NCBI RefSeq assembly: GCF_000176235.1
Contig: NZ_ACZV01000004.1
Coordinates: 1,178,001 to 1,242,000 of the forward strand
Reading direction: 5' to 3'
Origin: Vibrio orientalis CIP 102891 = ATCC 33934
GTDB taxonomy: Bacteria; Pseudomonadota; Gammaproteobacteria; Enterobacterales; Vibrionaceae
Length of the DNA stretch: 64,000 nt
Shown: positions 17,201 to 27,171 of the stretch, one piece after another
How the letters are laid out: each line of letters opens with the position of its first letter
Position numbering within the stretch: position 1 is the first letter of the stretch
The notes under the pieces: model-generated
What the model saw: only the letters and a program-made list of their open reading frames with translations
Databases searched by the model: none
What the model was told of the DNA's origin: nothing
Position numbers and translations under genes: made by a program

Positions 17201-20200
17201 ACTGGTGGTGCTTGTAGAACCACTTTCATTAAAGGTCGCCGTATCCGTCACTGTACCCGTGATGTTAATCGCGACCTTGTTGTCATCGTTTCCTGTCGGG
17301 TAGTTCTTCGTCGGCTTAAACAGGATATTGTCTAGCGCATGCGCATCAATCTCACTCTTATCGAAGGTAACCGATGTACCGAGATTGTTAAACGTCACAC
17401 TGCCATCAGGCGCGACCACTTTTTCATAGAAAGCACCCTCGGCTGGGGAGGCAAGCGTCAGAGTAATCGAGCTAAACGCTTCACTACCGCCCTCGACGCC
17501 ACCGTTGTTGGTATCACCCAATTGCTGGTCAAAGTCGAGCTGAATATAGCTGTCTTCGTAGCCTACTTTGTCTGGGTTACCATCACCATTCTGATCAATC
17601 TGGTTGCCCGCGCTATCCAGTGAGCCCGTCACTTCAACAGTGATCGAAGGTTTGTCGCCATTAACATCAGCAACCGGATCAACTTTGATAATCAGATCAG
17701 TAGAATCGGTGTTCTCATCACCGGAAGAGGTATCTTTAGTGATAACGGTAATCGGCAATTTAAAATCACCAGAGTAGTCTTTAGGCAGATTAAGCGTTAA
17801 ACCATCAAACGGGTCGACCGTACCATCAGCAGAGACTTTTGTCTGGAACACATAGTTTCCATTGACGAAATCGACTTCTGCACCGCTGATATTTACTGGA
17901 TAGGATTGCCCGCCAATCATGACGTTACCCGCAATAATAATAGTCACTTCATCAGCCGACTCATTTCCAGTCGGAGGAGTTAAGGTAATAACGTTGTTAA
18001 GCTGATGACCTAAATCTACCTGCGTATCTTCGGTTGCATCGATAACGGCGTTATTAACGATATCAATTTCCGCAGCAACTTCGTTGCCAGCATTGACCAA
18101 TTCAGGGAAAGAAAGCTCTAAAGACGTTTCGCGACGTGCGACCAATGAATTCTCATTGGCGTCTTCACCTTCATCAATCACTCGAGTAAACACATCTAAA
18201 GTAAGCTTATTATAGATGTTAGGTTGATTTGGCTTACTAGGGTCAAAATCAAGCCCGTGTGGCGCGCTAATACTGAAGTTGTCTTCATTTAGAATGACCC
18301 AGCGACCATCACCTTCATATGCAGCCCCCGTCACCACCAGTTGGCTAAGAACAGCATCAGACAAAGCATTGCCGTTTTCATCGGTCAGCTGGATAATGAC
18401 ATCTTGTACCAACTCGTCCGATGAAGCGTCAGTGTTTTGGTACTTAACGACGTACTCATCGTTTGTACTCGTATTATCGCTGTTAGTGGTAAATCGAATC
18501 AGACCTTTATTATCAGCTTGAATTGCCGTCTGGATAGCATCTCCCGCTTCATTGGTCACAACCAGTCTGTTATCGGCTTTATCATCAGGTTCAACGACAG
18601 GTCTCACCTCAACATGAACCGACCCGTTTATAGTTGCGGTTACACGACCACCTTCACCCACAATATTATCGCTGGTGTATTCATGATCACGCTCTTCGAT
18701 TTCCACTGTCGTCGTCAGGTCGAAGTCTGTACTTGAATCCTTCGGTGGCGTGATTTGAATAAATCCGTCTGTGAGGGCCTGAGTGGTAAAGTCTTCATAC
18801 GACTGACCCGGCTGAGGTTCAATGACAATTGTCCCATCTGCGTTGACCGCGACAGTTTTTCCCGCGACTTCGACGGTGTAACCAGGCTGAATGCCACCAA
18901 TAGTAATCGAAGTAAAGTGCTCATCACTATCTGGATAATCTTTACCTTCTGGATACCAGTTGATGTTAATAGCAGAGTCTTCAAGACCAACTGAGGTTTC
19001 ATTTTCGTAACTCAAGTTGGTATCGATTACAGGCTCAACGTTGACTCGCACAATTTGTTCGAAGCTACGACTATGACCATCGTTTTCCGTTACGATCACA
19101 GTGGCCTTAAGATCAATATTTTCAGTCGAAGAAGCAACTGGCTTAATGACAATACCGGTTTCGTTCTGTTCGCCAGTAATGTTGGCTTCATAAATCGGCT
19201 TATCGAGGTTTGGCGTACCGTCTGGATTTTTTTCATAACCGACGAAGTTGAGATCAATTACCTTGCCGTCACTGTCTTCGATTACAACGCCATGAGGGAT
19301 ATTCGATAACAATACAGTTACCGACTCGGAAGTATCGTTAGCGTTGTCAGCGTGCTCCCCAGACTGAATGGTGAAGTTCAGCGCTGCCTCTTGGTCTTCC
19401 TTAATGATGATTTCGACACCATCAACACCATTTTCTTCGAAGTTAGTCCAATTCGAATCCGCGGTATTACCCTGAGGAAGATCAACCACACCTTTCACTT
19501 CAACATTAACCGTTTTAGTGCCAAGAACTTGCTCACTGACCTGAGTGCCACTACTTAGAGATGCACTGTCTTTGACCACTCCTGTAACGTCAAATTTGAA
19601 GTCATTATTGCTGTGCAGCTTTGGAATAACTTCTACGTTGTGAATCTGGTCATAAGGAACTTCTTGGTAGGTTACACCATTGATCGTCACTTCAGTGATC
19701 TGGCTAGCACCGCTACCTGTCCAAGCGAGTTCAGCACCTTCAGTAATGTCTGAGATACGCACGTAGAGAGTTTCAGAACCATCGCTATCTTGCGATGGTG
19801 ACATTGAAATCACTTCATCAAGAGTGAACGGGTCACGATCAGTTGTCGGATCAAGAGTATCTTGAGTGGCGGCATTATCTTCGAAGATGTTGATACGGTT
19901 GACGCTAAAGCTACCTTTGTCCGCTTCAGGTGCAACGTCAAAGGTCAGCTCTTGTGGCTGAGAGTGTGCCTCACTTTTACCTGATAGAGGGTTTTTAGTC
20001 TCATTGGTAACCGCAACGGCTTCAAGCTTAATGGTACCTGAGAAGTGGTCAACTGGATTGACCTGAATGGTATTAATATCTGCCGATGAGACATGATAAA
20101 CACCGTTACTATCTGGAGTCAGAGGATTTCCATCTTTGTCGACAAGCTCGAAATTGCCGTCTCCAGCAGTGACACGGAGTTCATAGCTAATAGTCTCTGG

Positions 20201-23200
20201 TCTGCTGCTATCTTGTGTTACCGCTTGAATATCAATTGTTGCGTTATCACCATCTTCGGTTAACGAGTAATGGTACTGGCTGTTGGCATCATCCCAGGTT
20301 GCGATATCTGCGACACTTTCAATCTCAATATTAAAGCTAGAATCAAGGGTATGATCTATGGTGCCATTATTATCAATTTGTAGCTGATAGTTAATTTCAA
20401 CCTCTTTACCACCCGTCGAGAAGTTACGATCTGGAACAAAGTAGAGGTTGTCAATCGTTGCAATGGTATTGTTGCCATTTTGCGTAAAGCTCTGCTGTAG
20501 AACAGAACCATCGAAGATGATATCCCCTGAAGCATTTGGTTCTAGTTTGTAGAACACACCGTTATCTTCGTAGTAGAAGGTCCCTCGGTGATTACCCGCT
20601 TCAATGGTCAACTGACCGATATCTTCTGCGTTATCTCTATCAAATAGGTCAACAGACAACTCGACCTTAGCCGGTGAGTCAGCTAATCCATCTTGATTGT
20701 CTTGTGCGTTTTCCCACTCTGGTGCTTCGCCCGGAGCATAGTTGATTTGCGAGTCGCGACCAGCGTCCTCGAAAGTCACAACCTTAAGTGCAATCGGCTC
20801 AGCTTCATGGTCAGTGATAGTGATATCTAACGGCACGACTGATGTATCTTTATCGCCGTCAGTCGCAGTGATATTGACTGTGAAGTTGATTTCTTCGCCG
20901 CTGTGCTCTAGATCTTTAGCCGCAGCGAATGTCACTTCGCCGTCAGAATCAATCACCAACCAACCGATATGGCGCTGGCTAACCTGACCATCTGAACCTG
21001 TAGTCTGTTCAAATACAAACAGGTTCTGAGAACCTGACGCCAAATCTACGCTGGTAGTGTAACCACCATGGCCGTCAGCAAAGACAATTTGTGCACCATT
21101 ACTATCTTGAGTGCCTTCAACCTGAGTCAGAGAAGCATTGTCGGCGCCTTTATCAGTCTGGTCGGCAAACATATTGACCGTACTACTCCAGCCTTCTCCC
21201 TCTTCCGCTGTAAGCGACTGTCCCGTTAAGGTCGGAATATCATCAACCACTCGAATAGGCAACGTGATCACATTACTCTCATCGCCGTCAAAGTCAGTGG
21301 CTTTGATAGTGAAATCGATCTGAAGACTGTTTTCTCCGTCGCCTGCAAGGTGGTCGAGGGATTTAAGCAACTCGAAACGGTAGCTATTGTCAGCCGTATC
21401 AAAAATGATGGTAAACACCGCTTCACCACTTGCGGTTTCAGCAGTATAACTAAACTCGGTACCATTTTGTGCGACTGGTCGCCATGAAAGATCTTCACCG
21501 CCACTGGTTAAATCTTCGAGAATCTTATCCGCATCGGCTAGTTCATATTTAACGACACTATCCGCCCCTTCGGTTACGGTAAACGTACCGGAAACGTGAG
21601 TGCTGTGACTCTGATCTGAACCCACTCCAGACAAATCATCTTCATCGACTTGTGTATCACCAGTGGTACCAGTCAATGTAGGTTTGTCATCCGCGACTTC
21701 AATTGGCAGGCGAATTGGCTGGGAAGCATCCCCGTCGCGGTCAATTGCGACGACATCAAATGGAATAGTTAAGCTGTCTTCGCCTTGAGCATGATCGAGT
21801 GCTTTAATTTGGCTGTAGATGTAACTACCATCGCTAAATAACTCAAGAGTAAAGACCACAATGCCATTCGCCACACCGTGATAAACGGTCGGTCCAGTCG
21901 CATCACTAACATCTTTGATCTCTACATCAACACCACCCGATTTCAGACCACTTTCGGAAGTGTTGATATTGGTTAGTTGATACTTAACGACGGTATCAGC
22001 GCCTTGATTGGTGTCGAAGGTGCCTGTAGCAAACGCCTGCCCCGGTGAAGATCCGTAAACAGTGTCATCTTCGTTGACGGTAAACTTGCTACCATCACCA
22101 AAGCCGTCAATCTTAGCCATGTCATCACCAACATTAACCACAAGGTCACTGTTTGGCGACTTGTCACTATCGCTGTCTACCGCGTAAATAGGAAGGTGAA
22201 CTTCTAGGTTGTCTTGACCTTGTACGCTATGGTCAAGCTCTTGCAGCAAGGTGACGGAGTAGTTGCCAAGGCTCGATTGGTCTAACGTGATACTCAGGAC
22301 GTCAACTTGGTTAGTCACACCGTTTTCGGTCACGGTAATATAACCGCGATATACACCATCCGAGCTCTCTTCTAAGAACACTCGTTGCCCACCAGAGAAG
22401 ATGCCGTCAGCATCCGCTCGGCCATTAAATTCGGCCACATCAATCTTCAGTGCCGTAACAGTATCACTGCCTGTTTCAAATGTGATCGTACCGCTCGCAC
22501 TCGTCTCCGTAGAACCGACGCCTGAGCCATCACCCAAGCCCGCTTCATAGACGTTAGCTTCGGTAATTTTCGTGATCACCGGATCGTTACCGTCGGTAAT
22601 GGTCAGCTCAACCTGACTGGTTAAGCTGTCACCGTCATTATCCGTCACGGTCACCACAATGGTGTGTTTCACTTCATCACTTGAAGCGTGGTCTACGTTG
22701 CTGTTTGGAATAAACGAGAGCGTGCCGTCTGGTGTAATAACCACTTTACCATCGGTCACTGGGTAGTCGGTTTTGCCCGCTTCAAGAGTGTACGAAGTGC
22801 CATCAAAGGTAAATGACGTCACTTGGCCTTGATCTGCACCCGCTTCGGTCAGCACATCGATAATGTTACTTTGCGCCGAGCTATCAGTGTCAGGCTCAAC
22901 CACACTGAGCGTACCGTTAGCCACCACTTGAATATCATCACCCACATTAACCACTAGGTCACTGTTTGGCGACTTGTCACTATCGCTGTCTACCGCGTAA
23001 ATAGGAAGGTGAACTTCTAGGTTGTCTTGACCTTGAACGCTATGGTCAAGCTCTTGCAGCAAGGTAACGGAGTAGTTGCCAAGGTTCGATTGGTCTAACG
23101 TAATACTCAGAGCGTCAACTTGGCTAGTCACGCCGTTTTCTGTCACGGTGATATAACCGCGATATACACCATCCGAGCTCTCTTCCAAGATCACTCGTTG

Positions 23201-26200
23201 CCCACCAGAGAAGATGCCGTCAGCATCCGCTCGGCCATTAAATTCAGCCACATCAATCTTCAGTGCCGTAACGCTGTCACTGCCAGTTTCAAATGTGATG
23301 GTGCCGCTCGCACTCGTCTCTGTTGAGCCGACGCCTGAGCCATCACCCAAGCCCGCTTCATACACGTTAGCTTCGGTAATTTGGGTGATCACCGGATCGT
23401 TACCGTCGGTAATGGTCAGCTCAACCTGACTGGTTAAGCTGTCACCGTCATTATCCGTCACGGTCACCACAATGGTGTGTTTCACTTCATCACTTGAAGC
23501 GTGGTCTACGTTGCTGTTTGGAATAAACGAGAGCGTGCCGTCTGGTGTAATAACCACTTTACCATCGGTCACTGGGTAGTCGGTTTTGCCCGCTTCAAGA
23601 GTGTACGAAGTGCCATCAAAGGTAAATGACGTCACTTGGCCTTGATCTGCACCCGCTTCGGTCAGCACATCGATAATGTTACTTTGCGCCGAGCTATCAG
23701 TGTCAGGCTCAACCACACTGAGCGTGCCGTTAGCCACCACTTGAATATCATCACCAACATTAACCACAAGGTCACTGTTTGGCGACTTGTCACTATCGCT
23801 GTCTACCGCGTAAATAGGAAGGTGAACTTCTAGGTTATCTTGACCTTGAACGTTATGGTCAAGCTCTTGCAGCAAGGTGACGGAGTAGTTGCCAAGGCTC
23901 GATTGGTCTAACGTAATACTCAGAGCGTCAACTTGGCTAGTCACACCGTTTTCGGTCACGATAATATAACCGCGATATACACCATCCGAGCTCTCTTCCA
24001 AGATCACTCGTTGCCCACCAGAGAAGATGCCGTCAGCATCCGCTCGGCCATTAAATTCGGCCACATCAATCTTCAGAGCCGTAACGCTGTCACTGCCAGT
24101 TTCAAATGTGATCGTACCGCTCGCACTCGTCTCCGTGGAACCGACGCCTGAGCCATCACCCAAGCCCGCTTCATAGACGTTAGCTTCGGTAATTTGGGTG
24201 ATCACCGGATCGTTACCGTCGGTAATGGTTAGCTCAACCTGACTGGTTAAACTGTCACCGTCGTTATCCGTCACGGTCACCACAATGGTGTGTTTCACTT
24301 CATCATTTGAAGCGTGGTCTACGTTGCTGTTTGGAATAAACGAGAGCGTGCCGTCTGGCGTGATAACCACTTTACCATCGGTTACTGGGTATTCGGTTTT
24401 GCCCGCTTCAAGAGTGTACGAAGTACCATCAAAGGTAAATGACGTCACTTGGCCTTGGTCTGCGCCCGCTTCGGTCAGCACATCAATAATGTTGCTTTGC
24501 GCCGAGCTATCAGTGTCAGGCTCAACCACACTGAGCGTACCGTTAGCCACCACTTGAATATCATCACCCACATTAACCACTAGATCACTGTTTGGCGACT
24601 TATCACTATCGCTGTCTACCGCGTAAATAGGAAGGTGAACTTCTAGGTTATCTTGACCTTGAACGTTATGGTCAAGCTCTTGCAGCAAGGTAACGGAGTA
24701 GTTGCCAAGGCTCGATTGGTCTAACGTAATACTCAGAACGTCAACTTGGCTAGTCACACCGTTTTCGGTCACGACAATATAACCGCGATATACACCATCC
24801 GAGCTCTCTTCCAAGATCACTCGTTGCCCACCAGAGAAGATGCCGTCAGCATCCGCTCGGCCATTAAATTCGGCCACATCAATCTTCAGTGCCGTAACAC
24901 TGTCACTGCCGGTTTCAAATGTGATGGTGCCGCTCGCACTCGTCTCCGTGGAGCCGACGCCTGAGCCATCACCCAAGCCCGCTTCATACACGTTAGCTTC
25001 GGTAATTTGGGTGATCACCGGATCGTTACCGTCGGTAATGGTCAGCTCAACCTGACTGGTTAAGCTGTCACCGTCGTTGTCCGTCACGGTCACCACAATG
25101 GTGTGTTTCACTTCATCATTTGAAGCGTGGTCTACGTTGCTGTTTGGAATAAACGAAAGCGTGCCGTCTGGCGTAATAACCACTTTACCATCGACCACTG
25201 GGTATTCGGTTTTGCCCGCTTCAAGAGTGTAAGAAGTGCCATCAAAGGTAAACGAAGTCACTTGGCCTTGGTCTGCACCCGCCTCGGTAATAATGTTGAT
25301 GGTATTACTTTCAGCAGAATCACCAACCGTAGGTTCAATGACGCTTAAGCTGCCATTAGCTACAATCTGGATATCATCGCCAACGTTGACGATGAGATCC
25401 GAGCGCGCCGATTGATCATTATCGGCATCGATAGCAAACACAGGCAATGAAATAGAAACAATGTCTCCTTGAACTGCGCTCCCCTGCTCGCCTTGATCAA
25501 TTTCTTCAAGTAATTCAACTTTGTAGTTGGCGTTGAATGTAGTCTCCGTCGTCGCCACATCACCAATCGACACTTTAAGCACATCAACGCGAGCGCCATT
25601 TAAGGTGATATAACCGACATAGTTGCCTGGTTGGCCCACGACGGTTTCAAGAACAATCGTTTGTCCCTGAGAAGTAATAGGAGAAGATTGCTGAGAAGCA
25701 TTAAATGCTTCAACATCGATTTGAAGTTCGGTAACCGTATCACTACCAAGCTCGCCGGTTAACGAACCGGAATACTCAGTCTCTGTTGGACCTACTTTAG
25801 AGCCATCACCTAAGCCAGCTTCGTAAACGTTGGCAACATCAATTGAGGTAAATTCTGGTGCCGAGCCATCATTAATCGATACTTGCGCATCAATAGGAAC
25901 CTCGATCGGATTGCCACCCACATCAGTACCAGTGATCTCAAACGAGACCGTAATTTGATCATCCGTGAAGGCAACTTGACCGCCTCCTACTGAAGGTACG
26001 TGGTCAATAGGTTGGGAAATGGTCGTTGTCAGTTCTAAGCTAACGTCTTTTCCAACACTGGTAACATCAATATCAATACGGAGTACTTCTTCACCGTTTA
26101 ATACACCGACAATTGAATTATCTGCAGCATTGTAAGTAAATGAAACCGCTTCACCGTTTGAGGTAATGTCTGAGTTTAGTTCATTGAGGAGAGAAGCAAG

Positions 26201-26869
26201 AGAAAGTGTGTCAGGAACAAATGAACTAGGGTCGAGAGCTAAACCACCAGCAAATATAGTCGCCGAGCTTGTTGTTGAAACTGGGTAGGTAGAGCCGGAT
26301 AAGTCACCTTCGGTTAACTGAGCAGTTAAGCTCTCCCCGCCATCAGCAAGAATTAACGGCGCTATATCGTCATCTCGAATAATGGTGTCATCGTCATTGG
26401 CAAAACCCGATGTTTCAAAGAAAGTGCTTGCAAGCACCTCGGCACCGTTATAGTCAATGGTAACAAAACCAGCATTTGCGGAACCAACGCCTCCACCAGC
26501 GGCGGTCGCTTCGAGTAATTCTGTTGGGTCAGCACCTTCTAAAATAGCTTGCTGAATAGCAGCTAAATCTTCCGTTCCAAATGATGCAGAGTCGAGCTGA
26601 GGAATGTCAAAATTCACCTCGGCCGCGATTGGAGCATTCCCCCAAACATCCTGCTCTTGCTCACAGGCGACACAGTTTTCCCCAAACTGAAAATCAGAAT
26701 GTGCCGTTTCAATAACAAGCGTCGAACGATTAGATGTAATGACAATCCCGCCGGCGTTTATCTGATCACCGACACTCAATTTATGCGCTTTACCATCAGG
26801 GTTAACCCCAACCACATCCCCGGAAACTTCTTTTACAATTGCAGCTTGGCGTACAACTTCCACGTCCAT
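14222..26869 (-). CDS. Giant LapA-type RTX adhesin, 4215 aa, type I secreted
   Basis: Cell-surface biofilm adhesin expected to be exported by a type I system and held in the outer membrane by its N-terminus. Residues 1-130 form a retention module. It ends in TAAG (122-125), the di-alanine site cut by LapG-type proteases in LapA. It also carries a C66xxC69 pair. Then come about 3900 residues of Asp/Gly-rich, Ca2+-binding cadherin, VCBS or T1SS-143-like domains, including four near-identical 271-residue repeats (about 526-1582). RTX nonapeptides (GGxGxDxxx) at about 4050-4105 and a C-terminal type I secretion signal complete it. The start is ATG 26869 with AGGAGA upstream. The gene is monocistronic; no lapBCE, lapD or lapG is nearby. 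The repeats encode no internal stop or frameshift. Confidence 0.93.
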   Translation of the reverse strand: MDVEVVRQAAIVKEVSGDVVGVNPDGKAHKLSVGDQINAGGIVITSNRSTLVIETAHSDFQFGENCVACEQEQDVWGNAPIAAEVNFDIPQLDSASFGTEDLAAIQQAILEGADPTELLEATAAGGGVGSANAGFVTIDYNGAEVLASTFFETSGFANDDDTIIRDDDIAPLILADGGESLTAQLTEGDLSGSTYPVSTTSSATIFAGGLALDPSSFVPDTLSLASLLNELNSDITSNGEAVSFTYNAADNSIVGVLNGEEVLRIDIDVTSVGKDVSLELTTTISQPIDHVPSVGGGQVAFTDDQITVSFEITGTDVGGNPIEVPIDAQVSINDGSAPEFTSIDVANVYEAGLGDGSKVGPTETEYSGSLTGELGSDTVTELQIDVEAFNASQQSSPITSQGQTIVLETVVGQPGNYVGYITLNGARVDVLKVSIGDVATTETTFNANYKVELLEEIDQGEQGSAVQGDIVSISLPVFAIDADNDQSARSDLIVNVGDDIQIVANGSLSVIEPTVGDSAESNTINIITEAGADQGQVTSFTFDGTSYTLEAGKTEYPVVDGKVVITPDGTLSFIPNSNVDHASNDEVKHTIVVTVTDNDGDSLTSQVELTITDGNDPVITQITEANVYEAGLGDGSGVGSTETSASGTITFETGSDSVTALKIDVAEFNGRADADGIFSGGQRVILEESSDGVYRGYIVVTENGVTSQVDVLSITLDQSSLGNYSVTLLQELDHNVQGQDNLEVHLPIYAVDSDSDKSPNSDLVVNVGDDIQVVANGTLSVVEPDTDSSAQSNIIDVLTEAGADQGQVTSFTFDGTSYTLEAGKTEYPVTDGKVVITPDGTLSFIPNSNVDHASNDEVKHTIVVTVTDNDGDSLTSQVELTITDGNDPVITQITEANVYEAGLGDGSGVGSTETSASGTITFETGSDSVTALKIDVAEFNGRADADGIFSGGQRVILEESSDGVYRGYIIVTENGVTSQVDALSITLDQSSLGNYSVTLLQELDHNVQGQDNLEVHLPIYAVDSDSDKSPNSDLVVNVGDDIQVVANGTLSVVEPDTDSSAQSNIIDVLTEAGADQGQVTSFTFDGTSYTLEAGKTDYPVTDGKVVITPDGTLSFIPNSNVDHASSDEVKHTIVVTVTDNDGDSLTSQVELTITDGNDPVITQITEANVYEAGLGDGSGVGSTETSASGTITFETGSDSVTALKIDVAEFNGRADADGIFSGGQRVILEESSDGVYRGYITVTENGVTSQVDALSITLDQSNLGNYSVTLLQELDHSVQGQDNLEVHLPIYAVDSDSDKSPNSDLVVNVGDDIQVVANGTLSVVEPDTDSSAQSNIIDVLTEAGADQGQVTSFTFDGTSYTLEAGKTDYPVTDGKVVITPDGTLSFIPNSNVDHASSDEVKHTIVVTVTDNDGDSLTSQVELTITDGNDPVITKITEANVYEAGLGDGSGVGSTETSASGTITFETGSDTVTALKIDVAEFNGRADADGIFSGGQRVFLEESSDGVYRGYITVTENGVTNQVDVLSITLDQSSLGNYSVTLLQELDHSVQGQDNLEVHLPIYAVDSDSDKSPNSDLVVNVGDDMAKIDGFGDGSKFTVNEDDTVYGSSPGQAFATGTFDTNQGADTVVKYQLTNINTSESGLKSGGVDVEIKDVSDATGPTVYHGVANGIVVFTLELFSDGSYIYSQIKALDHAQGEDSLTIPFDVVAIDRDGDASQPIRLPIEVADDKPTLTGTTGDTQVDEDDLSGVGSDQSHSTHVSGTFTVTEGADSVVKYELADADKILEDLTSGGEDLSWRPVAQNGTEFSYTAETASGEAVFTIIFDTADNSYRFELLKSLDHLAGDGENSLQIDFTIKATDFDGDESNVITLPIRVVDDIPTLTGQSLTAEEGEGWSSTVNMFADQTDKGADNASLTQVEGTQDSNGAQIVFADGHGGYTTSVDLASGSQNLFVFEQTTGSDGQVSQRHIGWLVIDSDGEVTFAAAKDLEHSGEEINFTVNITATDGDKDTSVVPLDITITDHEAEPIALKVVTFEDAGRDSQINYAPGEAPEWENAQDNQDGLADSPAKVELSVDLFDRDNAEDIGQLTIEAGNHRGTFYYEDNGVFYKLEPNASGDIIFDGSVLQQSFTQNGNNTIATIDNLYFVPDRNFSTGGKEVEINYQLQIDNNGTIDHTLDSSFNIEIESVADIATWDDANSQYHYSLTEDGDNATIDIQAVTQDSSRPETISYELRVTAGDGNFELVDKDGNPLTPDSNGVYHVSSADINTIQVNPVDHFSGTIKLEAVAVTNETKNPLSGKSEAHSQPQELTFDVAPEADKGSFSVNRINIFEDNAATQDTLDPTTDRDPFTLDEVISMSPSQDSDGSETLYVRISDITEGAELAWTGSGASQITEVTINGVTYQEVPYDQIHNVEVIPKLHSNNDFKFDVTGVVKDSASLSSGTQVSEQVLGTKTVNVEVKGVVDLPQGNTADSNWTNFEENGVDGVEIIIKEDQEAALNFTIQSGEHADNANDTSESVTVLLSNIPHGVVIEDSDGKVIDLNFVGYEKNPDGTPNLDKPIYEANITGEQNETGIVIKPVASSTENIDLKATVIVTENDGHSRSFEQIVRVNVEPVIDTNLSYENETSVGLEDSAININWYPEGKDYPDSDEHFTSITIGGIQPGYTVEVAGKTVAVNADGTIVIEPQPGQSYEDFTTQALTDGFIQITPPKDSSTDFDLTTTVEIEERDHEYTSDNIVGEGGRVTATINGSVHVEVRPVVEPDDKADNRLVVTNEAGDAIQTAIQADNKGLIRFTTNSDNTSTNDEYVVKYQNTDASSDELVQDVIIQLTDENGNALSDAVLSQLVVTGAAYEGDGRWVILNEDNFSISAPHGLDFDPSKPNQPNIYNKLTLDVFTRVIDEGEDANENSLVARRETSLELSFPELVNAGNEVAAEIDIVNNAVIDATEDTQVDLGHQLNNVITLTPPTGNESADEVTIIIAGNVMIGGQSYPVNISGAEVDFVNGNYVFQTKVSADGTVDPFDGLTLNLPKDYSGDFKLPITVITKDTSSGDENTDSTDLIIKVDPVADVNGDKPSITVEVTGSLDSAGNQIDQNGDGNPDKVGYEDSYIQLDFDQQLGDTNNGGVEGGSEAFSSITLTLASPAEGAFYEKVVAPDGSVTFNNLGTSVTFDKSEIDAHALDNILFKPTKNYPTGNDDNKVAINITGTVTDTATFNESGSTSTTSHSGDFSTSVEFEVVPVLDEVVITGPENSSGQIEVSGTEDQPISLGSSGNVSISLTDTDGSESFVSIKFTDVPDGFQFTAEPGSGYTVKNNGNGEWSVKLPAGSGDSLDLTAISVVPPKHFSGSAEFGVSVFTQESLLGVPTEATNLPNFVVNVAPEGDIIDTDVTDSVSGNEGQNIDIAINASVVDRAMSATGSGTYNENDPETIRVEVTNVPTDASILYPDGTPASYNAATGTWVLEVDAQKLDKIIFNSGQHNSDAGNALGIDSPIHISVQSVDNGALGPKSEFDVELVIDPVNDQPTFVNVIDLETSEDVVGGLAINQFGIADIDATYDDPDATYELTLQVNAGTLEFLSDAKVNFTIAADGSLIATGKLVDINAALAAGKVIFKPDADFNGPVTVTATVDDGGNNGTIDPGNSSTSSTNQTTFVINVTEVNDAPEPKDFDLGDLQEEGSLTISVQDLIDGTFDKEGDTISVDSLTLVEGQGSLVQQGDNWVFVAAKDYNGPVKISYVVKDDGTTDGQADHQTGNAEITFDVTPVNDKPILDIDDITSQIDEDANQQLSGISVSDVDYVGASANDLMTVTLSVDDGTLSLVAPAGSSVTATGNGSGTLTLSGTLADLNALLDKPSSSSEGVFIDASSVSGNSVDLEVTAKDSWNSSGLALEADPKNYTITVNPVADAPTLALDSRYSFNKNITATQSASTSGLAIVGIMAALTDASEALTLEVRDVPAGATIESSTGDVTHVGDVWKVSPEAIEGLTIKGATEGDHTLQVTAVSHELAQDGTILDQAESSNHIAINLNVVNNIADLVINHASDTEAVRLDGSGSNSTLTGGSGNDLLVGGDGNDTLIGGAGDDYLEGGDGDDVLYGGLGSDILVGGTGMDTFVWNEIDDGSLDTIKDFNVSEGDKIDLREVLPELKSDSVNMDELLKHLDVQVDGDNVELRVHPQGEGTQDQGILVENLVHQLDSGFSGMSHEDMVSSLLEHVMIHDNN
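14553..14720 (-). other. RTX nonapeptide block within the adhesin
   Basis: Encodes successive glycine/aspartate nonapeptides (GGSGNDLLV, GGDGNDTLI, GGAGDDYLE, GGDGDDVLY, GGLGSDILV) that fold as a Ca2+-filled beta-roll after secretion. It sits about 110 residues before the C-terminus, as in other type I substrates. Confidence 0.9.
22122..25290 (-). repeat. Four tandem 813-bp coding repeats inside the adhesin
   Basis: The same landmark recurs at 22411, 23224, 24037 and 24850, exactly 813 bp apart (271 codons) with no indels. The copies differ at scattered, mostly silent positions. The outer ends drift into related but diverged domains at about 25.3-25.9 kb. Low divergence between copies points to recent duplication or ongoing gene conversion. 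Confidence 0.92.
26500..26503 (-). other. LapG-type cleavage site region (approximate)
   Basis: Residues 122-125 of the adhesin read TAAG, followed by a glycine-rich linker. In LapA, the calcium-dependent periplasmic protease LapG cuts between the two alanines to release the adhesin when c-di-GMP falls. That this protein is cut the same way is inference. Confidence 0.6.
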
Positions 26870-27147
26870 AAGGTCTCCTCAAACACTTAGAACCTTTAAA
26901 CTGATTTATTTTTTATAAATTTTGTAACCAAGAGTAACACAATAAAGCACATACTTCTTATTTTTCAGTCAATTACACCAATTATGCACTCAGTCTCAGC
27001 TAATTATAAGTATAGGTAATATAAGGAAATTTTTGAAATATTTAGTGACCTACACATGTATGCTGATGAAAAATGAGCGGATTGTGTCAAAAGTGAGAAT
27101 GCTAAGAATAAGTGAAACGGAGTGAATATAATTAAGCTATGGAAGAT
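26870..27147. other. Promoter region of the giant adhesin
   Basis: About 280 AT-rich bases without an ORF upstream of the adhesin start. Regulatory sites are expected because the gene is a single, very long unit. I could not identify a clear regulator motif. Confidence 0.45.
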
Positions 27148-27171
27148 AAAAAAACGGGCATACATGCCCGA
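27148..27171 (-). terminator. Terminator downstream of the 104-aa secreted protein
   Basis: Palindromic stem CGGGCAT / ATGCCCG with 7 A's on its left, giving a U-tract on the - strand. It lies about 117 bases past the stop at 27288. Confidence 0.7.

Noticed and set aside
23120-25348. Several + strand ORFs of 60-90 codons repeated within the adhesin array (e.g. 23214, 23933, 24746, 24840)
   Set aside because: They are antisense shadows of the repeated adhesin coding sequence; they recur only because the repeats do, and none has its own ribosome site or plausible protein features.
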